64,000 nt of DNA from Limnohabitans sp. Hippo3 (GTDB lineage Bacteria; Pseudomonadota; Gammaproteobacteria; Burkholderiales; Burkholderiaceae_C), in NCBI RefSeq assembly GCF_003063665.1, contig NZ_NESF01000001.1, forward strand, positions 682,001 to 746,000, given 5' to 3'. The position numbers and the translations under genes were made by a program. Below, in pieces: positions 31,802 through 41,843 of the stretch. Each line of letters begins with the position of its first letter. Positions within the stretch are counted from its first letter, which is position 1. The notes under the pieces were generated by a model, which had not been told where the DNA came from, did not search any database, and saw only the letters and a program-made list of their open reading frames with translations.

Positions 31802-32281
31802 TCAAGCGCGCGCGATGGTGTGCGTGCGGCGGATTTTCTGCTGCAGCTGGATGATGCCGTAGATCAGCGCTTCGGCTGTGGGGGGGCAGCCCGGCACATA
31901 CACATCCACCGGCACGATGCGGTCGCAACCGCGCACCACCGAGTAGCTGTAGTGGTAGTAACCACCACCATTGGCACATGAACCCATAGAGATCACCCAA
32001 CGTGGCTCGGACATCTGGTCGTAAACCTTGCGCAGGGCAGGCGCCATCTTGTTGCACAGGGTGCCGGCCACGATCATCAAGTCGGCTTGGCGTGGACTGG
32101 CGCGGAACACCTCGGCACCAAAGCGGGCCAGGTCATAGCGGGCTGTGGCCGAATGCATCATCTCGACCGCACAGCAAGCCAGACCAAATGTCATGGGCCA
32201 GAGCGAGCCGGTTTTGGCCCAATTCACCACCGAGTCGTAACTCGTGGTGATGAAGCCCTCTTTCATCACGCCTTCAATCAT
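31802..32281 (-). CDS. nuoB: NADH-quinone oxidoreductase subunit B (N2 cluster)
   Basis: A 159-residue subunit carrying the terminal N2 4Fe-4S cluster next to quinone. Ligands are visible as the tandem pair in GLACCAVEM, with further Cys in [10 protein letters not shown] and VPGCPP. It lies 44 bp after nuoA and 11 bp before nuoC. Confidence 0.97.
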   Translation of the reverse strand: MIEGVMKEGFITTSYDSVVNWAKTGSLWPMTFGLACCAVEMMHSATARYDLARFGAEVFRASPRQADLMIVAGTLCNKMAPALRKVYDQMSEPRWVISMGSCANGGGYYHYSYSVVRGCDRIVPVDVYVPGCPPTAEALIYGIIQLQQKIRRTHTIARA

Positions 32282-32325
32282 TTTTTGTCCTTAAGCAAGC
32301 TGAATGTTGCCGTCAGTGCGAATGT

Positions 32326-32685
32326 TCATTCCCAGTCCAGAGCGCCTTTTTTCCATTCGTAGACAAAGCCCACGACCAGAATGGCCAGAAAAATCACCAC
32401 AGCCACGAAGCCGGCCATGCCCACTTCCTTGAGGGCTACAGCCCAAGGGAACAGGAACGCGATTTCCAGATCGAACAAGATGAACAGGATGGCCACCAGG
32501 TAGTAGCGCACATCGAACTTCATGCGGGCGTCTTCAAAGGCTTCGAAGCCGCATTCATAGGGGGAGTTTTTTTCCGCGTCAGGTCGGTTGGGGCCAAGGA
32601 TGTAGCCCAAAACCTGGGGAATGATGCCGACAGCAATGCCGACCAAAATGAACAAGAGAATGGGGAGGTATTGTTCGAGGTTCAT
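32326..32685 (-). CDS. nuoA: NADH-quinone oxidoreductase subunit A
   Basis: A 119-residue membrane subunit with three helices. The conserved [20 protein letters not shown] loop (shortened: PYECGFEAF) and the [11 protein letters not shown] segment identify it. The start MNLEQYLP at 32685 is chosen over an upstream in-frame start that would reach the hairpin at 32717-32736. It is the first gene of the nuo operon. Confidence 0.96.
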   Translation of the reverse strand: MNLEQYLPILLFILVGIAVGIIPQVLGYILGPNRPDAEKNSPYECGFEAFEDARMKFDVRYYLVAILFILFDLEIAFLFPWAVALKEVGMAGFVAVVIFLAILVVGFVYEWKKGALDWE

Positions 32686-32709
32686 CTTGAGACTGACGGT
32701 ATCACCGAA

Positions 32710-32736
32710 TGAAACACCCAAGCCTGTCGGCTTGGG
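32710..32736 (-). terminator. Hairpin between tRNA-Leu and nuoA
   Basis: A perfect 8-bp stem (CCCAAGCC with GGCTTGGG) closes a 4-base loop at 32717-32736. On the minus strand it is followed by TGTTTCATT, a weak U-rich tail, so it may end or attenuate the tRNA transcript before nuoA. The plus-strand side is more T-rich, but no plus-strand gene ends there. Confidence 0.5.
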
Positions 32737-32750
32737 CTTTTCTGTTTGTC

Positions 32751-32835
32751 TGGTGCCGTCGGCGAGACTCGAACTCGCACAGCTTTCGCCACTACCCCCT
32801 CAAGATAGCGTGTCTACCAATTTCACCACGACGGC
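32751..32835 (-). tRNA. tRNA-Leu (anticodon GAG)
   Basis: An 85-nt tRNA with encoded CCA (32751-32753). The acceptor stem GCCGTCG pairs with CGACGGC. The anticodon stem CTATC/GGTAG encloses TTGAGGG, giving anticodon GAG, which reads CUC/CUU leucine codons. A long class-II variable arm and a TTCGAGT T-loop are seen. It lies between secG and nuoA on the same strand, an arrangement typical of betaproteobacteria. Confidence 0.95.
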
Positions 32836-32978
32836 TGGATACATTTGCCCGAGTTGCATGAGGCGCGCCAAGTGGCACATTTAGCTCTCCGGACAATCCC
32901 GTAGTTTACTCTGAAAAGCGCGCCATTTCCTTTCAAAAACCGGGAAAATTGTGCAGAGCAGCAAAGCTGAACGGCAGC

Positions 32979-33371
32979 TTACTTGGCGGGTGCCGGTGGC
33001 ACGCTGTTGTCAGGCTTGGCGGTGGGCGTGTTGCCCGGAATTTGAGCAGCAGTGCTGCTGTCCACAGGCGTTGCTGGCGCGGGGGCCGTCACTGCGGCGC
33101 CCTCGAGCACGCTGCCCGAAGGTGCGGCGGGACGCGCGTTGCTGAAATAAGCCAAGGCCAATGTGCACACAAAGAACACCGCCGCCAACACCGCCGTGGT
33201 GCGCGACAGAAAGTTGGCCCCGCCTGTTGCACCAAACAAACTGCCCGAACCACCGCTGCCAAAAGCTGCACCCATGTCAGCGCCCTTGCCGTGCTGGATC
33301 AGGATCAGACCAATCATGGCCAGTGCCGACAACATCTGGACCACCAAAATCAAAGTCAACATCACGCTCAT
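32979..33371 (-). CDS. secG: Preprotein translocase subunit SecG
   Basis: A 130-residue inner-membrane protein. The first helix and the loop ILIQHGKGADMGAAFGSG are diagnostic of SecG. A second helix follows (AAVFFVCTLALAYF). The last about 45 residues are a Pro/Ala/Thr-rich cytoplasmic tail, longer than in enterobacteria but common in this group. It lies 43 bp after tpiA. Confidence 0.96.
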   Translation of the reverse strand: MSVMLTLILVVQMLSALAMIGLILIQHGKGADMGAAFGSGGSGSLFGATGGANFLSRTTAVLAAVFFVCTLALAYFSNARPAAPSGSVLEGAAVTAPAPATPVDSSTAAQIPGNTPTAKPDNSVPPAPAK

Positions 33372-33414
33372 CAGGATTCTCCGAACAATCTAAAAAAAAC
33401 AGGGGATTGAAAGC

Positions 33415-34161
33415 TCAGCGCGAAGCGGCCTTCAACATGGTCAAAAACTCGGACGCCTTCAGCGCCGCACCACCGATCAAACCGCCATCCACATCGGGCT
33501 GGGCCAGCAAATCGGCAGCGTTGGCGGCATTCATGCTGCCGCCGTACAAAATCGATACACGGTCCGCATGCGCGCTGGCCGCTTGCAACTGTGCCCGCAA
33601 AACCGCGTGCACGTGTTGCGCTTGCTCAGGGGTCGCCGTCAATCCGGTGCCAATCGCCCAAACCGGCTCATAGGCCACGACGATTTCGCTGATGCAATGG
33701 CCGTTGGTGTGAATGACCGCTGCCAATTGTCGCTTGACCACCGCTTCGGTTTGACCCGCATCGCGCTCGGCCAGACTCTCGCCCACGCACACGATGGGGG
33801 TGATGCCCGCCGCCAATGCGCGCTGGACTTTGCTGGCCACGGTCACATCCGATTCGCCGTGGTATTGACGGCGCTCCGAGTGACCCACGATGCAGTAGCG
33901 CACCGCAAAGTCACGCAACATGTCGGCCGACACCTCACCCGTGTAAGCGCCTGCTTCGTGGGCAGACACATCTTGTGCACCCAGAGCCAGGGCCGATCCG
34001 GCCAACAAGGCTTGCGCTTGCGCCAAATATGGCGCAGGCACACACACCGCCGCACGGCAAGTCTTGCCGCCCATGCCCGCCAACACTTCGGACAACAAAG
34101 AAGCGTTGGCAGCGAGGCTGCCATTCATCTTCCAGTTGCCGACCATCAACTTGGCTGCCAT
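33415..34161 (-). CDS. tpiA: Triosephosphate isomerase
   Basis: A 248-residue cytosolic TIM-barrel enzyme converting dihydroxyacetone phosphate and glyceraldehyde 3-phosphate. The active-site Lys is in GNWKMNG, the His in IVGHSERR, and the catalytic Glu in [11 protein letters not shown]. The start [11 protein letters not shown] is chosen because longer frames overlap the preceding oxidoreductase gene, which ends 5 bp upstream. Confidence 0.97.
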   Translation of the reverse strand: MAAKLMVGNWKMNGSLAANASLLSEVLAGMGGKTCRAAVCVPAPYLAQAQALLAGSALALGAQDVSAHEAGAYTGEVSADMLRDFAVRYCIVGHSERRQYHGESDVTVASKVQRALAAGITPIVCVGESLAERDAGQTEAVVKRQLAAVIHTNGHCISEIVVAYEPVWAIGTGLTATPEQAQHVHAVLRAQLQAASAHADRVSILYGGSMNAANAADLLAQPDVDGGLIGGAALKASEFLTMLKAASR

Positions 34162-34166
34162 CGTCG

Positions 34167-35177
34167 TCACCAGGTCACCACCAACTTGCCCACATGCTGG
34201 TTGGTCTCCATCAGGGCATGGGCTTGCGCCGCGCCCGAGGGCAGACCACCACCCGCCTCCACCGCGCCAAACACGCTGTGGATGACCGGCTTGATGCAGC
34301 CTGACTCGATCCAGGGCCAAACGGTTTGGTGCAAAGACCGAGCAATGGCCGCCTTGAAAGCCACAGGCCGTGGACGCAAGGTCGAACCGGTGATGGTCAA
34401 ACGGCGACGCAAGACCAAGCCTGCATTGAACGCGCTTTGGATACCGCCTTGCACCGCGATGATGACCAAGCGGCCGTCTTCGGCCAGGGCCTCGACTTCA
34501 CGCGCCACATAGTCGCCTGCAACCATGTCCAAAATCACGTTCACACCCACGCCGCCCGTCAGGCGCTTGGCCTCGGCCACGAAATCGGTGGTTTTGTAAT
34601 TGATGGCGTGGTCTGCACCCAAGGCCAGACAAGCCTGGCATTTGTCGTCAGAACCCGCCGTGGCGATCACCGTCGCACCCGCGGCCTTGGCCATCTGAAT
34701 GGCTGTGACCCCGATGCCGCTGGTGCCGCCCTGGATCAACAAGATCTCACCCGCTTGCAAACGCCCGCGGTCAAACACATTGCTCCAGACCGTGAAGAAG
34801 GTCTCGGGCAGCGAGGCGGCTTCGGTGTCCGTCAGGCCCTTGGGCACTGGCAAACACTGCGCCACCGGGGCCACGCACAGCTGCGCATAACCACCGCCCG
34901 CCACCAAGGCGCACACGCGGTCACCCACGGCCAAGCCCGCTTCGGCCATGGCCGCAGCATCACCCGACACCACCACACCCGCCACTTCGAGGCCGGGAAT
35001 GTCGGAGGCACCCGGTGGTACGGGGTAGTTGCCGGTGCGCTGCAGCACATCGGGGCGGTTGATGCCGCTGGCCGACACGCGAATCAACAACTCCCCTGCC
35101 CCGGCCACAGGGTCGGGACGGGAGCCTGGCACCAGCACCTCGGGGGCGCCGTAGCTTTGGATTTCAATGACGTTCAT
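34167..35177 (-). CDS. NAD(P)H-quinone oxidoreductase, PIG3/zeta-crystallin type
   Basis: A 336-residue medium-chain dehydrogenase. The N-terminal GroES-like domain contains [20 protein letters not shown], shortened to [12 protein letters not shown], which is typical of the TP53I3/PIG3 branch. The Rossmann domain has [19 protein letters not shown]. No zinc-ligand set is seen, so it is the zinc-free quinone reductase type. It sits between pnp (51 bp) and tpiA (5 bp). Confidence 0.92.
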   Translation of the reverse strand: MNVIEIQSYGAPEVLVPGSRPDPVAGAGELLIRVSASGINRPDVLQRTGNYPVPPGASDIPGLEVAGVVVSGDAAAMAEAGLAVGDRVCALVAGGGYAQLCVAPVAQCLPVPKGLTDTEAASLPETFFTVWSNVFDRGRLQAGEILLIQGGTSGIGVTAIQMAKAAGATVIATAGSDDKCQACLALGADHAINYKTTDFVAEAKRLTGGVGVNVILDMVAGDYVAREVEALAEDGRLVIIAVQGGIQSAFNAGLVLRRRLTITGSTLRPRPVAFKAAIARSLHQTVWPWIESGCIKPVIHSVFGAVEAGGGLPSGAAQAHALMETNQHVGKLVVTW

Positions 35178-35228
35178 GGTGAATCCACGCAATGTCGGGT
35201 GATCGAAGACCACCCGAAGCAGCGCTGT

Positions 35229-37334
35229 TTAGCCCTGAGCTGGACGGTCCAACAAAGCCTTCATCGACAGCTTGATGCGGCCTTTTTCGTCGGTTTCCAT
35301 GACCTTGACCTTGACGATCTGGCCTTCGCTCAGGTAGTCGGTCACTTTTTCAACGCGCTCGTGGGCGATCTGGCTGATGTGCAACAGACCGTCTTTACCG
35401 GGCAACAGGTTGATCAAGGCACCGAAGTCCAGAATCTTGGTGACTGGGCCTTCATAGACCTTGCCGATTTCGACTTCGGCCGTGATCTGCTCGATGCGCT
35501 TCTTGGCGATGTCGGCCTTCTCGCCGTCGGTGGCCGCGATGGTGATGGTGCCGTCTTCCTCGATGTTGATCTGGCAGCCGGTTTCTTCGGTCAGGGCGCG
35601 GATGGTGGCGCCGCCCTTACCGATCACGTCACGGATCTTCTCAGGGTTGATCTTCATGGTGAAGAGCTTGGGCGCGAAATCGGACACTTCGGTGTTGGCT
35701 TCGCTCATCGCTTCTTGCATCTTGCCCAGAATGTGCATGCGCGCTTCTTTGGCCTGGGCCAAAGCGACTTGCATGATTTCCTTGGTGATGCCCTGGATCT
35801 TGATATCCATCTGGAGTGCGGTGATGCCGTTGGTGGTACCGGCCACTTTGAAGTCCATGTCGCCCAGGTGGTCTTCGTCACCCAAGATGTCAGTCAACAC
35901 TGCAAAGCGGTTGTCTTCCTTGATCAGGCCCATGGCGATACCGGCCACGTGGGCTTTCATCGGCACGCCAGCGTCCATCATCGACAAGCAGCCGCCGCAG
36001 ACCGAAGCCATGGACGAAGAGCCGTTGGATTCGGTGATCTCGGACACCACACGCAGGGTGTAGGGGAACTCTTCTTTGGTCGGCAGTACAGCAGCCAAAG
36101 CACGCTTGGCCAGACGGCCGTGGCCGATTTCGCGGCGCTTGGTCGAACCCATGCGGCCCACTTCGCCCGTGGCAAAGGGAGGCATGTTGTAGTGGAACAT
36201 GAAGCGGTCTTCGAACTCGCCCGCCAACGCGTCGATGCGCTGAGCGTCGCGCTCAGTGCCCAAGGTGGTGATGACCAACGCCTGGGTTTCGCCACGTGTG
36301 AACAAGGCCGAGCCGTGTGTGCGGGGCAGCACGCTGTTGCGGATTTCGATGGGGCGCACAGTGCGTGTGTCGCGGCCGTCAATGCGGGGCTCACCCGCCA
36401 AAATCTGGCTGCGCACGATGCGCGCTTCGATTTCGAACAGCAGGTTGTCGAGCTTGACGGGGTCAAACGCCACACCCTCTTCGGCCAAAGCGACTTTGAC
36501 CGACGCATAGGCTTCACGGCATGCGTGTGTGCGGGCTTGCTTGTTGCGGATCTGGTAGGCAGCGCGCAGTTTTTCTTCGGCCAAGGAAGCCAGTTTGGCT
36601 TCAAAAGCGGTGTCGCGGGCAGGCGCTTGCCAGTCCCACACGGGCTTACCAGCTTCGCGCACCAGCTCGTGGATGGCGTTGATGGCGGTCTGGCTTTGCT
36701 CGTGGCCGTACACCACAGCACCCAGCATGATTTCTTCGGACAGTTGCAGGGCTTCGGATTCGACCATCAGCACAGCGGCTTCGGTACCGGCCACCACGAG
36801 GTCCATCGCGCTGTCTTTGCGCTGGGTCTGACCAGGGTTCAGGACGTACTCGCCGTTGATGTAACCCACGCGTGCGGCGCCGATGGGGCCGTTGAACGGG
36901 ATGCCCGAGATGGACAAAGCAGCAGACACGGCGATCATCGCGGCGATGTCGGCGTCAACTTCAGGGTTCAAAGACACGGTGTGGATGACCACATGCACGT
37001 CGTTGTAGAAACCTTCAGGGAACAGGGGACGGATCGGGCGGTCGATCAGGCGGCTGGTCAGGGTTTCGTGCTCGCTGGGCTTGGCTTCGCGCTTGAAGAA
37101 GCTGCCTGGGATCTTGCCTGCGGCGTAGGTCTTCTCGATGTAATCGACCGTCAGCGGAAAGAAATCTTGACCGGCCTTGGCGATCTTGGAACCCACGACG
37201 GTGGCCAGCACCACGGTGCCTTCCATGTCGAGCAGCACAGCGCCGCCCGCTTGGCGAGCGACTTCGCCGGTTTCCATCTTGACCGTGTGCTGGCCCCACT
37301 GGAAGGTTTTGGTGACTTTATTAAAAATGGACAT
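35229..37334 (-). CDS. pnp: Polyribonucleotide nucleotidyltransferase (PNPase)
   Basis: A 701-residue phosphorolytic 3'-5' exoribonuclease of the RNA degradosome. It has two RNase PH-like domains, then a KH domain ([21 protein letters not shown] region) and an S1 domain at the C-terminus. The start [17 protein letters not shown] at 37334 fits the family. It lies 209 bp after rpsO, with a terminator hairpin between them, as in many proteobacteria. Confidence 0.98.
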   Translation of the reverse strand: MSIFNKVTKTFQWGQHTVKMETGEVARQAGGAVLLDMEGTVVLATVVGSKIAKAGQDFFPLTVDYIEKTYAAGKIPGSFFKREAKPSEHETLTSRLIDRPIRPLFPEGFYNDVHVVIHTVSLNPEVDADIAAMIAVSAALSISGIPFNGPIGAARVGYINGEYVLNPGQTQRKDSAMDLVVAGTEAAVLMVESEALQLSEEIMLGAVVYGHEQSQTAINAIHELVREAGKPVWDWQAPARDTAFEAKLASLAEEKLRAAYQIRNKQARTHACREAYASVKVALAEEGVAFDPVKLDNLLFEIEARIVRSQILAGEPRIDGRDTRTVRPIEIRNSVLPRTHGSALFTRGETQALVITTLGTERDAQRIDALAGEFEDRFMFHYNMPPFATGEVGRMGSTKRREIGHGRLAKRALAAVLPTKEEFPYTLRVVSEITESNGSSSMASVCGGCLSMMDAGVPMKAHVAGIAMGLIKEDNRFAVLTDILGDEDHLGDMDFKVAGTTNGITALQMDIKIQGITKEIMQVALAQAKEARMHILGKMQEAMSEANTEVSDFAPKLFTMKINPEKIRDVIGKGGATIRALTEETGCQINIEEDGTITIAATDGEKADIAKKRIEQITAEVEIGKVYEGPVTKILDFGALINLLPGKDGLLHISQIAHERVEKVTDYLSEGQIVKVKVMETDEKGRIKLSMKALLDRPAQG

Positions 37335-37479
37335 GTTCAGAACTCCTGAAAACAAAAGCGCATGAGGCTGCACTGTGGGCCCGGAAGTTGACGCTCTGAA
37401 CTCGATGCCATTCCACAAAACCTTGATTTGAAAGCCTTGTGGAATGACACAGCGCGAGATCGCCCTGACAAATTCCGAC

Positions 37480-37527
37480 TAAAAAAAGAATAAAGCGCCT
37501 GAGCTAGTGAACTAACTCAGGCGCTTT
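37480..37527 (-). terminator. Intrinsic terminator between rpsO and pnp
   Basis: A 12-bp perfect stem (AAAGCGCCTGAG with CTCAGGCGCTTT, 37492-37527) closes a 12-base loop. On the minus strand it is followed by ATTCTTTTTTTAG, a good U-tract. It should end most rpsO transcripts and let a fraction read into pnp. Confidence 0.85.
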
Positions 37528-37543
37528 TCATCTGGAGAGACGA

Positions 37544-37810
37544 TTATTTACGCAGGCCAAGCTTGGCGATCAGCGCAACGTAACGGTCAGCATCACGGGA
37601 CTTGAGGTAGTCCAACAGCTTGCGGCGACGGCTCACCATGCGCAGCAGGCCACGGCGACCGTGATGGTCTTTGGCGTGTGTTTTGAAGTGGGGAGTCAGC
37701 TCGTTGATGCGAGCAGTCAGCAAAGCGACTTGGACTTCGGGGGAGCCAGTGTCGTTGGCAGCACGTGCGTTGGCCTTGACGACCTCGGCCTTGATCGAAG
37801 ATGCGATCAT
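37544..37810 (-). CDS. rpsO: 30S ribosomal protein S15
   Basis: An 88-residue ribosomal protein. The core [20 protein letters not shown] region and [22 protein letters not shown] (key part [11 protein letters not shown]) are diagnostic. It binds 16S rRNA in the central domain. A GGAAAT-type ribosome site precedes the start. The unusually good -10 box upstream is listed separately. Confidence 0.98.
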   Translation of the reverse strand: MIASSIKAEVVKANARAANDTGSPEVQVALLTARINELTPHFKTHAKDHHGRRGLLRMVSRRRKLLDYLKSRDADRYVALIAKLGLRK

Positions 37811-37924
37811 GGTATTTCCTTGTTGTTTCGCTGGCGTTCAGTGACGAATTTCAGCGGGTTAATGACTTGCGCCACCTGCCGGAAAAGCGGATGGCGTGCG
37901 CTTTGCAAATCGCAAAACAGGCGG

Positions 37925-37930
37925 ATTATA
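37925..37930 (-). promoter_or_regulatory. Candidate -10 box for rpsO
   Basis: A perfect minus-strand TATAAT hexamer lies about 115 bp before the rpsO start. No convincing -35 hexamer is seen at 16-18 bp spacing, so assignment rests on the -10 match alone. Confidence 0.4.
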
Positions 37931-38031
37931 GCCCGAATGAGGGCACTTTGATGACCTTCAGCCCCGTTGACGGTCGGCCATGCCGTGCCTTTGGAGCCCC
38001 CAAAAGGCGGCACGCACCCGATTGAAAAGCA

Positions 38032-38056
38032 TGGATACCCGCATTCGCGGGTATGA
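38032..38056. repeat. Short dispersed palindrome, GGATACCCGC type
   Basis: The sequence TGGATACCCGCATTCGCGGG followed by TATGAC forms a hairpin (CCCGC/GCGGG around ATTC). Similar short palindromes are scattered between genes in many Comamonadaceae. Only one copy is in this window, so its repeat status rests on general knowledge. The rest of 37811-38103 shows no gene. Confidence 0.45.
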
Positions 38057-38103
38057 CAAGCGTTCATTGCGGTCACGTTGCTTTAATTGGGGTCAGATCC
38101 CGA

Positions 38104-39288
38104 TTAATTCTTGGCCAACCAAGCTTTGAGCCGTTCCACGCCTTGGTTCAACCTGGCCAGGTCTTTGGAGGCAAAGCACCAGCGCAGCCAACCTGCCGCT
38201 TCGGGGGCAAAGGCTTCGCCGGGGGCCAGGCCCAAACCGGCCTCGGCCACCAGGCGCTTAGCCGTAGCCACCGCGTCAGGATGCCCATCGAGCTTGAAAA
38301 ATGCGTACATGCCGCCCTTGGCCGGGGCCAACTGAACACCCGGCACGGCTTGCAACAGCGGCACGAGGGTGTCGCGACAGGCTTTGAGGTGCGCCACCAC
38401 GCGGGGCGTGATGTCGGCCGTATTTTGCAGCGCCACCACACCCGCTTTTTGAGTGAACACCGAGGCGCACGAGGTGTTGAACTCGATCAGTTTGCCCATG
38501 TGGGGTGTCATGGCCGCGGGCATGACCAGCCAGCCCAGACGCCAGCCGGTCATCAAAAAGCTCTTGGAAAAGCTGTGCACCACGACAAGGCGGTCATCCG
38601 GCTCGGCCACATCCAGAAAAGACGGCGCACAGCCGTTGGCCGTGTCGGTTTCGTAATACAGGCGCTCGTACACCTCGTCGGCCAGCACCCAGGTGCCGGT
38701 GCTGCGGCAATGCGCCAATATCTCGGCCTGCTCGGCCCGGCTGAGTGTCCAGCCTGTGGGGTTGTTGGGCGAGTTGACGATGAGCATGCGCGTGGCGGGC
38801 GTGATCGCGGCTTTGAGCGCGGCCATGTCGAGCTGCCACTGGCCACCCACCGGGCGCAGCGACACACATTTCAAATTCGCGCCCATCACCAAAGCCTGCG
38901 CCGTCAGGTTGGGCCAGACGGGCGTGACGGCGACCACCTCATCGCCTGCGTCGATCAGGGCTTGCGCGGCCAGCATCAAGGCGTTCACGCCGCCCGAGGT
39001 GATGGCGAGGCGCTCCACGCCAATGGATCCATGCAGGGCCGACATGTAGTCGGATACCGCCTGGCGCAGCTCGGGCAGGCCCAAATTGTGCGAATAAAAG
39101 GTCTCGCCTATTTGCATCGAATCGATGGCCGCCTGGCGCACGATGTCGGGCGTGACCTCGTCGGACTCGCCAAACCAGAAGGCCAGCACATCAGGGCGGC
39201 CCATGCCCGCGTTGGCCACTTCGCGGATGCGGGACTCTTCCAGGTCCATGACGGCCTGGCGCATGAAAGGAGGGGTGTTTGGGTTCAT
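38104..39288 (-). CDS. PLP-dependent class I/II aminotransferase
   Basis: A 394-residue fold-type I enzyme. The Schiff-base lysine is in VVHSFSKSFLMTGWRLGW, the NSPNNPTGW motif binds the cofactor, and a C-terminal Arg is in GWLRWCFA. Substrate cannot be fixed; it may be an aspartate/alanine-type aminotransferase. The start MNPNTPPFMRQAVMD is chosen over a longer in-frame start. It is monocistronic by context. Confidence 0.9.
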   Translation of the reverse strand: MNPNTPPFMRQAVMDLEESRIREVANAGMGRPDVLAFWFGESDEVTPDIVRQAAIDSMQIGETFYSHNLGLPELRQAVSDYMSALHGSIGVERLAITSGGVNALMLAAQALIDAGDEVVAVTPVWPNLTAQALVMGANLKCVSLRPVGGQWQLDMAALKAAITPATRMLIVNSPNNPTGWTLSRAEQAEILAHCRSTGTWVLADEVYERLYYETDTANGCAPSFLDVAEPDDRLVVVHSFSKSFLMTGWRLGWLVMPAAMTPHMGKLIEFNTSCASVFTQKAGVVALQNTADITPRVVAHLKACRDTLVPLLQAVPGVQLAPAKGGMYAFFKLDGHPDAVATAKRLVAEAGLGLAPGEAFAPEAAGWLRWCFASKDLARLNQGVERLKAWLAKN

Positions 39289-39389
39289 GCATCCATCGTA
39301 ACGGCTGACCTGCCCTGCAGGTGTCACCCCTTGCACAACTGTTGCGCTTGCCTATGATGATCGGCACAACAACAGACAGGGAGACCGCC

Positions 39390-39662
39390 ATGAACACACG
39401 GCATTGGATGACTGCGCTCACCAGCGTGGGCTTCGGGTTTGGCTTGTTGACCATTGCGCCAGCCAGCCATGCTGGAGACAACTTCACCGCCGTCACGGCC
39501 GCAGAAAAGCCCGCGAAGGCCAAAAAACCCAAACAGGCCAAAGCGCCCAAACCGCCTGTCAACCCCGGCACAGGCGAGAGCAAGGCCGAGCGCGACAAAC
39601 GGCTGCTGCGCGAGTGTCGCGGCAAAGCCAATGCGGGCGCTTGCGAGGGGTTTGCCAGTTAA
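39390..39662 (+). CDS. Small exported Lys/Pro-rich hypothetical protein
   Basis: A 90-residue protein with a signal peptide (ALTSVGFGFGLLTI...ASHAGD). A Lys/Ala/Pro-rich segment follows (KPAKAKKPKQAKAPKPP), then a short C-terminal motif RLLRECRGKANAGACEGF with two Cys that may form a disulfide. This C-terminal motif is reminiscent of small periplasmic Cys-pair proteins, but I do not recognise the family. Start 39390 is preceded by CAGGGAGA, a fair ribosome site. It is the only plus-strand gene in the 16.3-49.1 kb stretch. Confidence 0.75.
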   Translation: MNTRHWMTALTSVGFGFGLLTIAPASHAGDNFTAVTAAEKPAKAKKPKQAKAPKPPVNPGTGESKAERDKRLLRECRGKANAGACEGFAS

Positions 39663-39692
39663 GAAGCCCAAGCGAGTACTGGTGCATGCCAC

Positions 39693-39720
39693 CATTCGCG
39701 AGCAGGGGCTCGCTCCCACT
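39693..39720. repeat. REP-like element abutting the recD stop codon
   Basis: One copy of the palindromic element with a GCGAGC/GCTCGC stem. Its last base is the first base of the recD stop triplet on the plus strand. This copy has the AGGGG loop variant. Confidence 0.75.
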
Positions 39721-41843
39721 CAGACCAGCGTCCACCACTGCGCCAGGCCACTGGCCCGCACGCTGGGGCGGTGGATGGCGCCTTCCAGCAAGCCCGCTTC
39801 GGCTTCGATCAAGGTGAATTGCTCCTTCGCCCGCGTGATGCCCGTGTAGACCAACTCCCGGCTCAAGACTTCGGCACCGCCGGGCGGCAGCACCAGCACG
39901 GTGTGCTCGAATTCTGAGCCCTGGCTCTTGTGCACGGTCATCACAAAAGCGGTTTCGACATGGGGCAGGCGCATCACGCTGACCGAGCGCAAGGCCTCGC
40001 CATCCAGGAACCAGACCTTGAGTTGGCCCTCGGTATTAGGCAGCACCACGCCGACATCGCCGTTGAAAACGCCCAGCTGCGCATCGTTGCGGGTGACCAT
40101 GACGGGCCGCCCAGCAAACCACTCGCCCGTGACTTTGAGCAGGCCCTGGTCGGCCAGTGCCTTTTGCACAGCGGCATTGAGTTCTTGGGTGCCCCAGTCG
40201 CCCTGATGCACCGCACACAGAATGCGAAAACGCTCGAAAGCCTTGAGCACGCTCCGCACCCAAACTGCGTGCGTTTCCGTCCCCTCCCCCGCGGGACCCT
40301 GTTGCATGAGACGCAGGTAATGGCCGTAAGACGGTTTTTCAGATGCGCCAAGCGCCAAAGCGCAAACGGCCTGAGGGTTTGAGGGTTGCAGGGCGAGCAA
40401 AGCGCTGGCTTGGTTGGGGCTGGCGGCTTCGGCGGGCATTCGCGAGCGGGGGCTCGCTCCCACAAAAGGCAGAAGAGTGGCGCGGGCGGCAGTGGCGTCG
40501 CCCCGATTGACCGCGAGGGCCAGCTGACCGATGGCACCTTTAAATCGGCGGCTTTGGCGCAGCATCACGGTTTGTTGAGCAAGCAAGGGCGCAGCGCCTG
40601 CAGACAGGTATTGGGCAGGCAAGGTCTGCCCTGCCACGGTCTGCACGAACTGCGCGGTGGCTGCGCTGTAGCGGCCTGCAGCGGCGTCGCGGCACAAATC
40701 GCCCAGAACCGCCCCCGCCTCGACCGAAGCCAGCTGGTCCTTGTCGCCCAGCAGCACCAGCCGCGCCGTGGCGGGCAGCGCCTGCAGCAGCGCGTCCATC
40801 ATTTCCAAATGCACCATCGAGGCTTCGTCCACGATCAGCACGTCCACATCGAGCGGGTGGGCCGCGTGGTGCCTGAACTGGCGCGTGTCGGGCCGCGCAC
40901 CCAGCAGCGAATGCAGCGTGCGCGCCAGGCCCATGCGGGCGATCAGCGTGTTCAAGTCGAGGCCGCTGCCCTCTGGCACCTGATCTTGCAAACTGGTCAG
41001 TGCGTTGTCGATGGATTGCTTGAGCCGCGCCGCCGCCTTGCCCGTGGGTGCGGCCAAGGCCACACGCAGCGGGCTGCCATCCTCGTGCAGCGCCAGCAGC
41101 AAGGCCAGCAAACGGGCTGCGGTGTAGGTCTTGCCCGTGCCCGGTCCGCCCGTGATGACCGACAAACGCTCACGCAGCGCCACGGCGCAGGCCACCTTTT
41201 GCCAGTTGATCTCGGCAGGCGCCTCGGCGTTGGGCACAAAAAAACGGTCCAGCCAGCGGCGTGCCGCCGCCTCGGGCACTGGCAAGGGTTCGCTGGCCCG
41301 TTGCAGCAGGCCTTGGCCCACACGCTTTTCATAGCCCGCATAACGGCGCAGGTACAAGAGCGGTGCATCAGCGCTGCCGCCCAGCACCAGCGGCTGGCCC
41401 TGGTCGGGCGGGTCGCTGTGGCGCACGCAGGCCTTGGAGGATGTCGCCCCTTGCAGAGCCGCTTGCCAGTCGGGCAACGTGGCGGGCAGGTGCGCCCACA
41501 GGGCTCGCAAGCCTTGCGGCCCCTCCACCGCCAAGGCGGGCCAGCCCAGCAGCGCCACAGGGGGTGCGGACAGGTCGGCCAGCGGCAAGCAGGTGTGGCC
41601 CCGCCCTTCCATTTGCGCAAGCATGGCCGCCGCCACCAGCAGCGCGGGGCTGGCTTGGCCATCGAGCCGCAGCAATTGCGCTGCAAGGGCACTGTCGATT
41701 TGGCGCAGCAGGCCTTGCTCGGTCCACAGCTGCAGCCATTGCAGCGTTTGCGCAGCGCTCAAGCCTTGGGCGGGCAAGTCGTTGAGCCAGTCCATTTGGG
41801 TGACGGGAACAGACACCCTGCGGGAGGGCTTTTTGAAACTCAT
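39720..41843 (-). CDS. recD: Exodeoxyribonuclease V alpha subunit RecD
   Basis: A 707-residue 5'-3' helicase of RecBCD. Walker A is GGPGTGKTYTA at about residue 230-240; the DEAS-type Walker B is IVDEASMVH; motif VI-like VYTGITRAKEQF is near the C-terminus. A REP-like element is translated in frame at about residues 460-470, giving FVGASPRSRMPA in a variable region. It overlaps recB by 4 bp. Confidence 0.95.
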   Translation of the reverse strand: MSFKKPSRRVSVPVTQMDWLNDLPAQGLSAAQTLQWLQLWTEQGLLRQIDSALAAQLLRLDGQASPALLVAAAMLAQMEGRGHTCLPLADLSAPPVALLGWPALAVEGPQGLRALWAHLPATLPDWQAALQGATSSKACVRHSDPPDQGQPLVLGGSADAPLLYLRRYAGYEKRVGQGLLQRASEPLPVPEAAARRWLDRFFVPNAEAPAEINWQKVACAVALRERLSVITGGPGTGKTYTAARLLALLLALHEDGSPLRVALAAPTGKAAARLKQSIDNALTSLQDQVPEGSGLDLNTLIARMGLARTLHSLLGARPDTRQFRHHAAHPLDVDVLIVDEASMVHLEMMDALLQALPATARLVLLGDKDQLASVEAGAVLGDLCRDAAAGRYSAATAQFVQTVAGQTLPAQYLSAGAAPLLAQQTVMLRQSRRFKGAIGQLALAVNRGDATAARATLLPFVGASPRSRMPAEAASPNQASALLALQPSNPQAVCALALGASEKPSYGHYLRLMQQGPAGEGTETHAVWVRSVLKAFERFRILCAVHQGDWGTQELNAAVQKALADQGLLKVTGEWFAGRPVMVTRNDAQLGVFNGDVGVVLPNTEGQLKVWFLDGEALRSVSVMRLPHVETAFVMTVHKSQGSEFEHTVLVLPPGGAEVLSRELVYTGITRAKEQFTLIEAEAGLLEGAIHRPSVRASGLAQWWTLV
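40437..40464. repeat. REP-like element inside recD
   Basis: A 28-bp palindromic element with the same GCGAGC/GCTCGC stem as the copies at 16781 and 39693 lies inside recD. It leaves the reading frame open and encodes part of a Pro/Arg/Ala-rich loop. Confidence 0.8.

Noticed and set aside
34326-37349. A 1007-codon plus-strand open frame opposite pnp and the quinone oxidoreductase gene
   Set aside because: It is antisense to well-recognised genes, has a His/Gly/Gln/Arg-rich composition with no domain, and arises from the strong third-position GC bias of the coding strand.
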